Shown here: positions 25,386 to 32,426 of the stretch, one piece after another
Layout of the letters: every line of letters starts with the position of its first letter
Numbering within the stretch: position 1 is the stretch's first letter
Source: Actinomycetota bacterium
GTDB lineage: Bacteria; Actinomycetota; Thermoleophilia; Solirubrobacterales; Solirubrobacteraceae
Direction of reading: 5' to 3'
NCBI GenBank assembly: GCA_005884115.1
Contig: VAXW01000004.1
Span: 354,898 to 392,822, forward strand
DNA length: 37,925 bases
Notes under the pieces: model-generated
Told to the model about the DNA's origin: nothing
The model's database searches: none
What the model saw: the letters and a program-made list of their open reading frames with translations, nothing else
Translations under genes and position numbers: made by a program

Positions 25386-25471
25386 CTTTCCCTTCCTTTC
25401 GTGCCCGTTCGCCGCATCGAGGCAACCGATCGGCGCGCGGGATCAGTCAGTTCCTCCAAGGAACGCACACG

Positions 25472-25511
25472 CTAACATAGTGGGTTCCCTAAAGCAACTC
25501 TCTGTTAGGCT
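25472..25511 (+). promoter_or_regulatory. Promoter and operator candidate for the HxlR gene (leaderless)
   Basis: TAGGCT at 25506-25511 ends six bases before the ATG at 25518, the spacing expected for a leaderless transcript, and there is no Shine-Dalgarno site. CTAACA (25472-25477) and TGTTAG (25503-25508) are perfect inverted arms with the second overlapping the -10 box, so a bound regulator could block the promoter. The TAGTGGGTTCCCTA motif between them is partly palindromic. Confidence 0.4.
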
Positions 25512-25517
25512 ACCCTC

Positions 25518-26012
25518 ATGCAACGAACCTCGCTCGGCGATATGGCCTGTTCACTGGCGCGCAGCCTCGACGTCGCCGGCGAGTGGTGGACTCCCTTGAT
25601 CGTGCGCAACGTGTGGTTCGGTGCGCGTCGATTCGAGGAGATCCAGCGCGATCTCGGCTTGTCCCGAAAGGTGCTCGCCGACCGCCTGCGCACGTTGCTG
25701 GCTGAAGGGATCCTGGAGCGCCGCCCCTACCAGGAGCATCCCGTGCGCCACAAGTACCGGCTCACGCCGAAGGGCAGGGAGTTGATGCAGGCCTTCTTTG
25801 CGCTCATGGCTTGGGGGGATCGCTGGACTGCCGAGGTGGCCGGGCCGCCGATGGTGCTGTGCCACGAGCGCTGCGGCGAGATCGTACATGGGGAGGTCAC
25901 CTGCTCTTCCTGCGGGGAGCCCCTGCGCGCCGAGGAGACCCGCATCGCCCGCGGGCCCGGCGCGCGCGTTGGTCGCGGCAGTCGCTACGTCGAGCATCTT
26001 CCCGCCCCTTAG
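25518..26012 (+). CDS. HxlR-family regulator with a zinc-ribbon tail
   Basis: A 164-residue protein. Residues 10-100 form the winged helix (MACSLARSLDVAGEWWTPLIV, RKVLADRLRTLLAEGILERR, YRLTPKGRELM), with Cys11 in the family's usual sensing position. The tail carries C115, C119, C129 and C132 (LCHERCG, TCSSCGE), a likely zinc ribbon found in many HxlR proteins with this tail. It starts MQRT like the other HxlR gene. It is divergent from the secreted propeller gene and is followed closely by an NTF2-like gene on the same strand. Confidence 0.88.
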   Translation: MQRTSLGDMACSLARSLDVAGEWWTPLIVRNVWFGARRFEEIQRDLGLSRKVLADRLRTLLAEGILERRPYQEHPVRHKYRLTPKGRELMQAFFALMAWGDRWTAEVAGPPMVLCHERCGEIVHGEVTCSSCGEPLRAEETRIARGPGARVGRGSRYVEHLPAP

Positions 26013-26037
26013 GTCGCGCAAGAGGAGGTCCTGGGGA

Positions 26038-26448
26038 TTGCCAGGGACCGATCCACATCCATACCGCCTCGCCCTCGAAAGCCGCGATCCGAACCGCCTG
26101 TTGAGCTCGCTGCACGAAGACGTGGTCTTCAACACCCCTGCCTTCACCGAGCCGATCCGAGGTCGCGAGAACGTTCTTGCGCTGTTCGCGTTGCTCGCCA
26201 CGGTCTTTGAAGATCCCGTGATCACCGACGAGCTAAGCGGCGAGGGCAGCCGCGCGATCACCTTTCACGTGCGCGTCGATGGCCTCCCCATCGACGGGGT
26301 GGACTACGTGCAGCTCGATGAGACGGGGCTCGTGCGCCGGATCACTGTCACCATGCGGCCGCTCGCGGCGTTAGAGGTGCTCGCAGATCGCATGCGTGAC
26401 ACGGTTGCGAAGCTGGCAGCGATGCCGGACTCTCTGACGCCGACTTGA
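26038..26448 (+). CDS. NTF2-like (SnoaL-type) small protein
   Basis: The start is TTG at 26038, supported by AGGAGG (26023-26028) nine bases upstream; this gives 136 residues. The pattern RLALESRDPNRLLSSLHEDVVFNTP, then a ring of strands (ITFHVRVDGLPIDGVDYVQLDETGLVRRITV), is that of the NTF2/SnoaL cone fold. Such proteins are small isomerases, cyclases or ligand-binding domains. Catalytic residues cannot be assigned with confidence. It lies 25 bases after the HxlR gene, so the two are probably co-transcribed. Confidence 0.8.
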   Translation: MPGTDPHPYRLALESRDPNRLLSSLHEDVVFNTPAFTEPIRGRENVLALFALLATVFEDPVITDELSGEGSRAITFHVRVDGLPIDGVDYVQLDETGLVRRITVTMRPLAALEVLADRMRDTVAKLAAMPDSLTPT

Positions 26449-26484
26449 CAGCCGCGGAGGGTCATACCTAGAATTGCTAGGTAT
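26445..26484 (+). promoter_or_regulatory. Sigma-70-type promoter with overlapping inverted repeat
   Basis: TTGACA at 26445-26450 and TAGAAT at 26469-26474 are separated by 18 bases, a near-consensus housekeeping promoter. ATACCTAG (26464-26471) and CTAGGTAT (26477-26484) form a perfect 8-bp inverted repeat over the -10 box. It could be an operator. The transcript would start near 26481, after the likely TTG start of the next gene, so either that start or this promoter is misjudged. Confidence 0.5.
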
Positions 26485-27250
26485 ACGACCGTCTCGGCGA
26501 TTCCTGCGCAGATCAGCTGCAGTCGCGCTGCTTGCCTCCGCCGCGCTCTTTGCCGTGGGCAGCCACATCGAGCGCAGCAAGGAGCGTGGTGTAGAGACCA
26601 CCGCGAAGCCGTCGCGTGCTGACGCGCGGCTCCCAACTGGTAGTTCAGACGCGTTGCGCAAGACGGACACCGGCGCCGGAGAGACTTCAGAGGGCGGAGC
26701 ATCCAAGCGCGCGACCGGCGCCCCGGCCAAGGAGGGTTCCGAGGCGAAACACAGCGGGGAGACCCACGTCGAGACCGGCGGCCGGAGATCAGAGGCTCCG
26801 CACGCGGCGCCGGCCGAGTCAAGCCTGGGCGAGGCGGTGGCGCAGCCGGAAAGCGAGTCGCGCAGCGAGGTTGCAAGGAGTCCTGGAGCCGGAACCCAGG
26901 AGAGTGCGAGCGAGCGCCGCAAGGAGACGCACCGGGAGGCGAAGCTTCTCGGTATCAACCCCGAGGCCGTTGCGCTCGTCGTCATCGCGGTGATCGCGTC
27001 GGCGCTGCTCGCGGCGGCGATCTGGCTGCGAGGAATCGCCGTTGTGCTCGCCATGGTCACCGGTTTCGGCCTTCTGTTCGCGGCACTTGATGTCCGCGAG
27101 CTCTTCCACCAGATAGACGAGTCTCGGGCTAGCCTGATCGCCATTGCGAGTGTCTTGATCGGACTCCATCTGCTCGTCGCCTCACTCGCCGCGTCCGCAT
27201 TGCTTCCCGTCGGCGAGAGCTGGCGGCCCAACAGCGAAACAACGGGTTAG
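26474..27250 (+). CDS. Membrane protein with a disordered extracytoplasmic linker
   Basis: A 258-residue frame from TTG 26474; the start is uncertain because a good promoter overlaps it. Residues 14-30 are hydrophobic after a basic N-terminus (RRFLRRS). Residues 35-155 are a low-complexity linker of Glu, Ala, Ser, Gly and Thr. Helices follow at about 164-184, 187-204 and 220-243, with the charged motif LDVRELFHQIDESR between them. Similar proteins recur in Solirubrobacterales genomes; no function is known to me. A GGAGG lies 13 bases before the TTG. Confidence 0.7.
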   Translation: MLGIRPSRRFLRRSAAVALLASAALFAVGSHIERSKERGVETTAKPSRADARLPTGSSDALRKTDTGAGETSEGGASKRATGAPAKEGSEAKHSGETHVETGGRRSEAPHAAPAESSLGEAVAQPESESRSEVARSPGAGTQESASERRKETHREAKLLGINPEAVALVVIAVIASALLAAAIWLRGIAVVLAMVTGFGLLFAALDVRELFHQIDESRASLIAIASVLIGLHLLVASLAASALLPVGESWRPNSETTG

Positions 27251-27277
27251 CGCTCATCGACCCGGAGCTCGCGGTGG

Positions 27278-27856
27278 TCACATGTTGAGCCTCCGCCTAG
27301 CCGACAGAAGCACAGCGGCGGCGAGCACGCAGCCATAGACCTGCACGCAGAACAGCACATCACCGTCGCTGACTAGACGCACCCCCGCCGCGAGCCAGAC
27401 ACCAACCACGCCAGCAAGAACGGTCAACGCGCGCTTTGACGTAGGTGTCCAGAGATCGAACAGCAGAAGGGCCACTGCGGCGATGAGCGCTGCCGTGACC
27501 TCGAGCCCGAGGTGGCCGTCGGAATCTCGGATGGTGAACGGTGCCGCTAGGGCACACACCAAAACGACGGCGGCACCCAAGTAGGCCATCACGCGAACGC
27601 CACGCCCGCAGGCGCTGGCGCGCCACAGTCGGCGCGTAGTCGAGAAGCGCTCTGCGACCGCCGGGACCGGCCCGACTCGCTCGATCGCCCGACGCTGCGC
27701 TTCCTCGACGCTCATCCCACGAGCTTGGTCGCGCTCGGCAGCATCGTCGATATGGGAGGCGAGCTCCTCGAGGACGCGCCTTCGATAGCGCCCGCCCACG
27801 CGCAGCTCGTCGCTTAGCGCCTCTAGGTACTCCTTCGCGGGACCCTTGACGCTCAC
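27278..27856 (-). CDS. HAAS-domain membrane protein paired with PadR
   Basis: GTG at 27856 overlaps the PadR stop (GTGA) and has GAGGT about seven bases upstream; this gives 192 residues. Residues 5-72 form a HAAS-type helical domain (YLEALSDELRVGGRYRRRVLEELASHIDD, MSVEEAQRRAIERVGP), known to accompany PadR regulators. Four hydrophobic helices follow at about 88-108, 118-136, 143-160 and 167-185. In this family pair the HAAS protein is thought to work with the PadR product or a sensed membrane signal. The overlap shows the two are one operon. Confidence 0.85.
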   Translation of the reverse strand: MSVKGPAKEYLEALSDELRVGGRYRRRVLEELASHIDDAAERDQARGMSVEEAQRRAIERVGPVPAVAERFSTTRRLWRASACGRGVRVMAYLGAAVVLVCALAAPFTIRDSDGHLGLEVTAALIAAVALLLFDLWTPTSKRALTVLAGVVGVWLAAGVRLVSDGDVLFCVQVYGCVLAAAVLLSARRRLNM

Positions 27857-28176
27857 CGACCGACCTCTAGAACGGCCTCCATCGCCCCTGCGAACCGGCG
27901 CCATTCGCCCCGACGTTCATCGAGCTCCCGCCTTCCCTTCGCCGTGAGGGCGTAGATCCGGCGGCGGCGACCGCTCACACGTGCCCAGCGACTTCGGATT
28001 AGCCCCGCTTGCTCCAAGCGGTGAAGCGCCGGATAGACGGTGCCCTCGGGAAGGTCGAAGTCGCCGCCGCTCGCCTCGCGAAGCGACTCGATGACCAGGT
28101 ACCCGTGCGCCGGGCCCGCCGCAAGTGCGGCCAGGAGCATCCCGTCGAGGTGTCCCTTTAGTGCCTCTCCGCGCAT
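27853..28176 (-). CDS. PadR-family transcriptional regulator
   Basis: A 107-residue protein from ATG 28176. It shows the compact PadR winged helix: LKGHLDGMLLAALAAGPAHGYLV, then DLPEGTVYPALHRLEQAGLI as recognition helix and RRRRIYALTAKGRRELDERR as wing and dimer helix. PadR proteins repress stress or efflux genes and their own operon. The ribosome site is poor. It overlaps the downstream HAAS gene by 4 bases. A candidate operator lies about 116 bases upstream. Confidence 0.9.
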   Translation of the reverse strand: MRGEALKGHLDGMLLAALAAGPAHGYLVIESLREASGGDFDLPEGTVYPALHRLEQAGLIRSRWARVSGRRRRIYALTAKGRRELDERRGEWRRFAGAMEAVLEVGR

Positions 28177-28568
28177 ACCTCGGAACACTAGGCCAACCCG
28201 ACGGTTCTCGCAACGCCTACCGCCGCCGCTCTCACCCACGGCCAACACCGCTTTGGCTCCGCCGAGGCACTTGTCGCCAACACTGCGTGAAACGCCGACG
28301 ATCGTCGATAGTCGGCGTCAATGCAAGCCGATCGGAAGGCGTTATAGTCGCTAGTGCGTCCGGTGAGCCCAGCTCTTCTCGCTTTCCCGGCGACATCTTC
28401 GGTCAGAAGGGCAGAGAGGCGGTTGGCCATGCTCACCGCAACAAGGAAGCTCCAGCTCGCCTCGTCGTCCGCTCGCTGCACGCGCGCCGTATCCGAGACG
28501 CGCCCGCACTCGGCGCGCTTCGGGCCCGCCGCGGCTGACGAGTGCCCGACCCTCGCCGTCGCTGTGTG
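28177..28568. other. Divergent intergenic region with candidate operator
   Basis: About 390 bases between the PadR operon and the rightward zinc-ribbon gene. ACGCCGAC (28292-28299) and GTCGGCGT (28311-28318) form a perfect 8-bp inverted repeat around an 11-base spacer. No gene is supported; a 71-codon frame at 28354 is unconvincing. Confidence 0.45.
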
Positions 28569-28904
28569 ATGTCCTGGCGCCACCTCAGCTGCGCGGGCTG
28601 CCGTATCCGAGTACGCGCCGATGCTCGTGAAATCGATCTGCTGAACGGTCGTTGTCCGATCTGCGCCGAGACGCTGGGGCCGGTCTCGCCGGCGTCGGGC
28701 GTTTTGGGGTTCCGCTCCTTTGATCTGGATACGTTCTCAGATCACCCGTCCAACGAGCTGACGAGCGCAATCGGTGAAGCGGTGGATCTCGTCGCTCGCC
28801 GTGAAACTGCTCCAGCCCGCGACGACTTCGATGCCGACCGCTGGTCGGATGACGGCGGCGCCGTGCACGGCGAGACGGTGGTGCGGTGGCCGTCGGCGGG
28901 CTGA
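28569..28904 (+). CDS. Small zinc-ribbon protein
   Basis: ATG at 28569 gives 111 residues beginning MSWRHLSCAGCRIRVRA. Cys8 and Cys11, then Cys29 and Cys32 (GRCPICAETL), form a CxxC-x17-CxxC zinc ribbon. The rest (FRSFDLDTFSDHPSNEL, then an acidic stretch) is probably flexible. I recall similar proteins in this lineage without known function. No ribosome site is evident. A 66-residue gene starts 19 bases after its stop, suggesting co-transcription. Confidence 0.7.
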   Translation: MSWRHLSCAGCRIRVRADAREIDLLNGRCPICAETLGPVSPASGVLGFRSFDLDTFSDHPSNELTSAIGEAVDLVARRETAPARDDFDADRWSDDGGAVHGETVVRWPSAG

Positions 28905-28923
28905 TTGGCGCGCGCGCACTCGC

Positions 28924-29124
28924 ATGAGCGCTTCACGAAGAATCGAGGAGCTGCGGGCGGAGGCGCGCTACGCGCGCGAGCGCTATGACCTCTACCGGGC
29001 AAAGACGTACGGCCTGCGCCCCACCACACTGGCTCGCCTCAGGGAACTCGAGCGGATGCGTGAAGGCGCCGACGCGCGCCTGCGTCGAGCCCTCGAAGAG
29101 GACCGGGCGCATGGCTTGGACTGA
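28924..29124 (+). CDS. Small helical protein
   Basis: 66 residues, MSASRRIEELRAEARYARERY onward, almost all predicted helix with alternating Arg and Glu, typical of a short coiled coil. It contains the phrase YRAKTYGLRPTTLARLRELE. No family is known to me. It follows the zinc-ribbon gene closely in the same direction. Codon bias is strong, which supports a real gene. Confidence 0.6.
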   Translation: MSASRRIEELRAEARYARERYDLYRAKTYGLRPTTLARLRELERMREGADARLRRALEEDRAHGLD

Positions 29125-29219
29125 TCATTCGGCGCTAGTCGGATCGCCGTTCCTCTGACCACCGGGGTCGGCGACCCGACCGGCTAGCGACGGTGCGGAT
29201 CAGCGCGGTCGCAAAGGCG

Positions 29220-29423
29220 CTAGATCAGCTGGACGTTCGCGGCCCGGGCTCCCTTGTCGCCGCTCTCGGCGTCGTAGGAGACCTTGGCGCCGTCGCTCAG
29301 CGAGCGATAGCCCTCGCCGACGATAGCGCTGTGATGGACGAACAGATCCTTGGACTGGTCATCGGGCGTGATGAAGCCAAAGCCCTTGTCGTCACTGAAC
29401 CACTTGACGGTTCCGGTAGCCAT
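29220..29423 (-). CDS. cspA: Cold-shock protein
   Basis: ATG at 29423 is preceded by AGGAGG about seven bases upstream, the best ribosome site in the window; the longer frame from 29474 is rejected. The 67-residue product has all family hallmarks: GTVKWF at 4-9, RNP1 KGFGFI, RNP2 DLFVHH, and the ending [10 protein letters not shown]. It is a single OB-fold that binds RNA and single-stranded DNA and melts RNA secondary structure. No neighbouring gene shares its transcript. Which csp paralogue it is cannot be told from one gene. Confidence 0.95.
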   Translation of the reverse strand: MATGTVKWFSDDKGFGFITPDDQSKDLFVHHSAIVGEGYRSLSDGAKVSYDAESGDKGARAANVQLI

Positions 29424-29640
29424 TGCGTTTCCTCCTGCGTCGATAGTGCTGCGAACGCCGAGATTGCTGAGCAAAAGCTACGACCGCTGGCACTGCGATG
29501 CCGGGCGAATCACCCGACCTGATCTCGCAACCGTAGCAGCATCCGCCGAGCGCTCGCCCAGTGCCCAGCGCGGGTAGCCTCGCGGCGGTCGTTGATCTCC
29601 ATCGAAAGGCAGCGCCGGCAGGCCCAACCACTCATCGCCA

Positions 29641-29889
29641 TCAGCCATGCTCGGGGTGACCGCTTTGAGCCTCACGGATCTCCTGCTCGCTGGCGCCCGC
29701 CTCGAGCGCGTCTTCGCGAAGCTTGCCCTCGAACACTGCCAGCTCCTCATCGGACGCGTCGCGAAGTCGCCTGAGCGCCGCTTCCTTGGCGCGCGGGTCG
29801 GTCGGTTCGGAGTCGACATTCAAAAAGGCGCGCCGGGTCTCCTCGGGGTCGCCTTGCATCGAAGCTCTCTCGTCGCGCTGGTCGCCCAT
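29641..29889 (-). CDS. Small charged hypothetical protein
   Basis: 82 residues starting MGDQRDERASMQGDPEETRR, rich in Glu, Arg and Ala (AALRRLRDASDEELAVFEGKLRED), probably two helices. Met11 at 29859 with GAGAGAG upstream is an alternative start. No family is recognised. Codon bias is consistent with coding; it stands alone. Confidence 0.55.
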   Translation of the reverse strand: MGDQRDERASMQGDPEETRRAFLNVDSEPTDPRAKEAALRRLRDASDEELAVFEGKLREDALEAGASEQEIREAQSGHPEHG

Positions 29890-30259
29890 GTGCTCAACGC
29901 GAAGGTTAGGTCAAGGAAGCGGGCGCTTGGCTTCGCTCCTTCGACGCCGGCTGCTTCGATGTGCGCTTGGCGCGGCCTCGTACGCGGGACGAGCGCTGAG
30001 GCGCGTGACGTCGTCTTCGAGCGCGAGGGACGGCCCTACCGCCAGGTAGGGCAGCACCCCGATTCAGCTGCCCAACCCAGCCGCATCGCGCCTAATCCCG
30101 CCGAATCCGCGCTGTCGGCAGGCGCCACAATCCCTGCGGACCCCAGAAACTCAGGCCATGCGGCGTGGCAGTTCGAGAAGAGGCTGGAGTCGCACAACGG
30201 GCGCACCGTCTCGCTGCGTCGGTCAACGCACCCGAACCCACGCCAGCACACCCGCAGCG
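29890..30259. other. Non-coding stretch
   Basis: 370 bases with no supported gene. ORFs on the plus strand run through it and into the antisense of the oxidoreductase gene, but without coding character. I see no repeats. Confidence 0.4.
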
Positions 30260-31228
30260 CTACGGCACCATCACGACGCGACCGAAGGCCTGGCGGCTCT
30301 CGATGTACGCATGCGCGGCCGCAGCGTCGGCGAGCTGAAACGTCCGGTCGATCTCCACGCGCAGTCCGCCGCTCCCGACTTGCTCGAGTAGCTCAGCGAT
30401 CATGGCGTGGACACGCGGGTACTCGCTCAGCAGTGCGCCGCCGAGGAAGACGCCGCGCAGCGCGTTGTTCTGCGCCCACAGATCCCGCGCCTCAATGTCA
30501 GAGCCGGCCCGGCCCGCCAGCCCGACGCTGATCAGCCTACCGCGGTAGGCGAGCGCGCCGACGCTGTCGACGAGGTTCTGGCCGCCAACCGAGTCGATGA
30601 TCACATCAACCCCCCGGCCGTCCGTCAGCTCGCGCGTTCGCCGCACGAAGTCCTCGCTGGCGTAGTTGACGCCGTGGTCGAGGCCGAACTCCTTCAGGCG
30701 TTCGAGCTTCTGGTCGCTCGATGCGGTCGAGATCACAGTTGCACCGGCCTGCTTGGCGAGCTGGATCGCGGCCATCCCGACCCCTCCGGCTCCGGCGTGG
30801 ATCAAGGCCGTTTGCCCGGCCTCGAGATTGCCGGCAGTAAACAGGCACTCCTGGGCGGTCCCGAACGCGACGGGGACGCACGCCGCTCGAGCCGCGTCCA
30901 ACCCGTCTGGGATCTGCCAGGTGGACATTGCCGGAACCGCCCGCTTAGAGGCGTGCGAGCCAGCTGCGTTCAGCGTCACGATCCGGTCACCGACGGCAAC
31001 GTCCTTGACGCCGGGGCCAACTGCGACGACTGTGCCGGCGGCAAGGTATCCCACAATGTGCGGGACCGACGGCGGCGGCGACCCGGCGCGAGCTAGGAGG
31101 TCCCCACCCTCGATGCTGACCGCCTCGACGTCAATCAGCACGCAGCCCTCGGGGCACTCCGGATCGGGTACGTCCTCGTAGCGCAGGACGTCCGGGACAC
31201 CGTTCTCGTAGATCACTGCTGCCTTCAT
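30260..31228 (-). CDS. NADPH:quinone oxidoreductase-like MDR enzyme
   Basis: ATG at 31228 (MKAAVIYENGVPDVLRYEDVP) gives 322 residues; a TTG three codons earlier is possible. The GroES-like N-domain lacks the zinc-binding Cys set of alcohol dehydrogenases, as in quinone oxidoreductases. The nucleotide-binding motif AGAGGVG is at about 145-151, with the family's TALIHAGAGGVGMAAIQLAK. It should reduce quinones or enones with NADPH. It is divergent from an enoyl-CoA hydratase-like gene, 154 bases away, and may work on related substrates. The precise substrate is unknown. Confidence 0.88.
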   Translation of the reverse strand: MKAAVIYENGVPDVLRYEDVPDPECPEGCVLIDVEAVSIEGGDLLARAGSPPPSVPHIVGYLAAGTVVAVGPGVKDVAVGDRIVTLNAAGSHASKRAVPAMSTWQIPDGLDAARAACVPVAFGTAQECLFTAGNLEAGQTALIHAGAGGVGMAAIQLAKQAGATVISTASSDQKLERLKEFGLDHGVNYASEDFVRRTRELTDGRGVDVIIDSVGGQNLVDSVGALAYRGRLISVGLAGRAGSDIEARDLWAQNNALRGVFLGGALLSEYPRVHAMIAELLEQVGSGGLRVEIDRTFQLADAAAAHAYIESRQAFGRVVMVP

Positions 31229-31382
31229 GGGGCGCAACCCTATTCGAGGGGCCCTTATGGTGTCCGAGCCCCATCGCGCACACGACGACTCAGTCCACGA
31301 CGCAGGCGGACAGAAGCCGCGTTCGGGATAGGTCAGTGCCCTTCAAGCGCGTAGAACTAGGGGCCCCGATCGGAGCGAGACC

Positions 31383-32195
31383 ATGAACTACGAGACGCTG
31401 CTGTACGAACACGACGCGAATGTCGTGACGCTCACCTACAACCGTCCGGATCAGCACAACGCCGTCGACCGGACGATGAACGCGGAGCTGCATCACGCCT
31501 GGGAACGATTTCGCGATGACGACGACGCGTTCGTGCTCGTGATCACCGGCGCTGGGGAGACGACATTTTGCGCCGGCTGGGACCTCCAGGACGCCGCGAA
31601 TCTCAGCGAGATCGGCGACTACGATGCGTTCCGAGTCAGTCTTTACAACAGCCCGGGCGAGTGCGGCTACACGCGCAAGGCCGACATCTTCAAGCCGGTG
31701 ATCGCCGCGGTGAACGGCTACGCGTTTGCCGCCGGGCTCGAGACGGCGCTGCTCGCCGACATTCGAATAGCAGCGGAGAACGCCGAGTTCGGCGCGCTCG
31801 AGCGGCGCTGGAACATCGTCGGCGGCGACGGCATGACCGTGCGGCTCCCGCTCGTCGTCGGGTTCGCCAAGGCGATGGAGCTGGTGATCACCGGGCGCCG
31901 CATCGACGTCGAGGAGGCGTACCGGATCGGCCTCGTCAACGACATCGTGCCGCGCGGAGGCGCGCTAAAGCGCGCGCTGGAACTCGCGCATGAGATCGCC
32001 GCACTGCCCCAAGGCGCGATCCGCAGCGACAAGGAGAGCATCATGCGCGGCGTCGGTCGGACACTCGAGGAACGCCTCCGCATCGAGGCCGAGATGGTGA
32101 TCTCGATGTTCATGCGTCGCGATCCCCACACGCTCGGGGCGGCGGCGTTCAAGGCCGGCAACCTGACGCCCGAGTGGCCCCATCACGGCCTTTAG
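31383..32195 (+). CDS. Enoyl-CoA hydratase/isomerase family protein
   Basis: 270 residues with a crotonase fold. The oxyanion-hole segments are FCAGWDL (62-68) and NGYAFAAGLETALLADIRIA (111-130); the latter departs from the usual GGG by having AFAAG. Glu140 (EFGALERRWN) matches one catalytic acid, while the second region reads GGDGMTVRLP, so hydratase, isomerase or another activity is possible. GGAG lies about seven bases before the ATG. The acyl-CoA synthetase 2.3 kb away suggests a shared CoA pathway. Confidence 0.88.
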   Translation: MNYETLLYEHDANVVTLTYNRPDQHNAVDRTMNAELHHAWERFRDDDDAFVLVITGAGETTFCAGWDLQDAANLSEIGDYDAFRVSLYNSPGECGYTRKADIFKPVIAAVNGYAFAAGLETALLADIRIAAENAEFGALERRWNIVGGDGMTVRLPLVVGFAKAMELVITGRRIDVEEAYRIGLVNDIVPRGGALKRALELAHEIAALPQGAIRSDKESIMRGVGRTLEERLRIEAEMVISMFMRRDPHTLGAAAFKAGNLTPEWPHHGL

Positions 32196-32342
32196 CGTGC
32201 TCGCCGGCGGGCTGTCGGACCTAGTATGCGGCCAGTGACGACCGCCGGGGCAGCAGCCCGATTGCGCTGCCCAAACCCAGCCGAATCGAGCGCAATTCCA
32301 GCCTTATTTGCGCCGCGGCGCAGCGCCGCCGCGCACCCCCGG

Positions 32343-32377
32343 CGCGCTGTCAGCCCCGTGTGGGAGCCGACAGCGCG
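32343..32377. terminator. Hairpin between convergent genes
   Basis: CGCGCTGTC (32343-32351) and GACAGCGCG (32369-32377) form a perfect 9-bp stem with a 17-base loop that can itself pair. It lies between the end of the hydratase-like gene and the end of the leftward secreted-protein gene. No T-run follows, so termination is inferred from position only. Confidence 0.4.
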
Positions 32378-32426
32378 TGCCGTCTGGCGCTGCGTGCGCG
32401 CCACGCGGTGCTCGATCTCCTGATCG

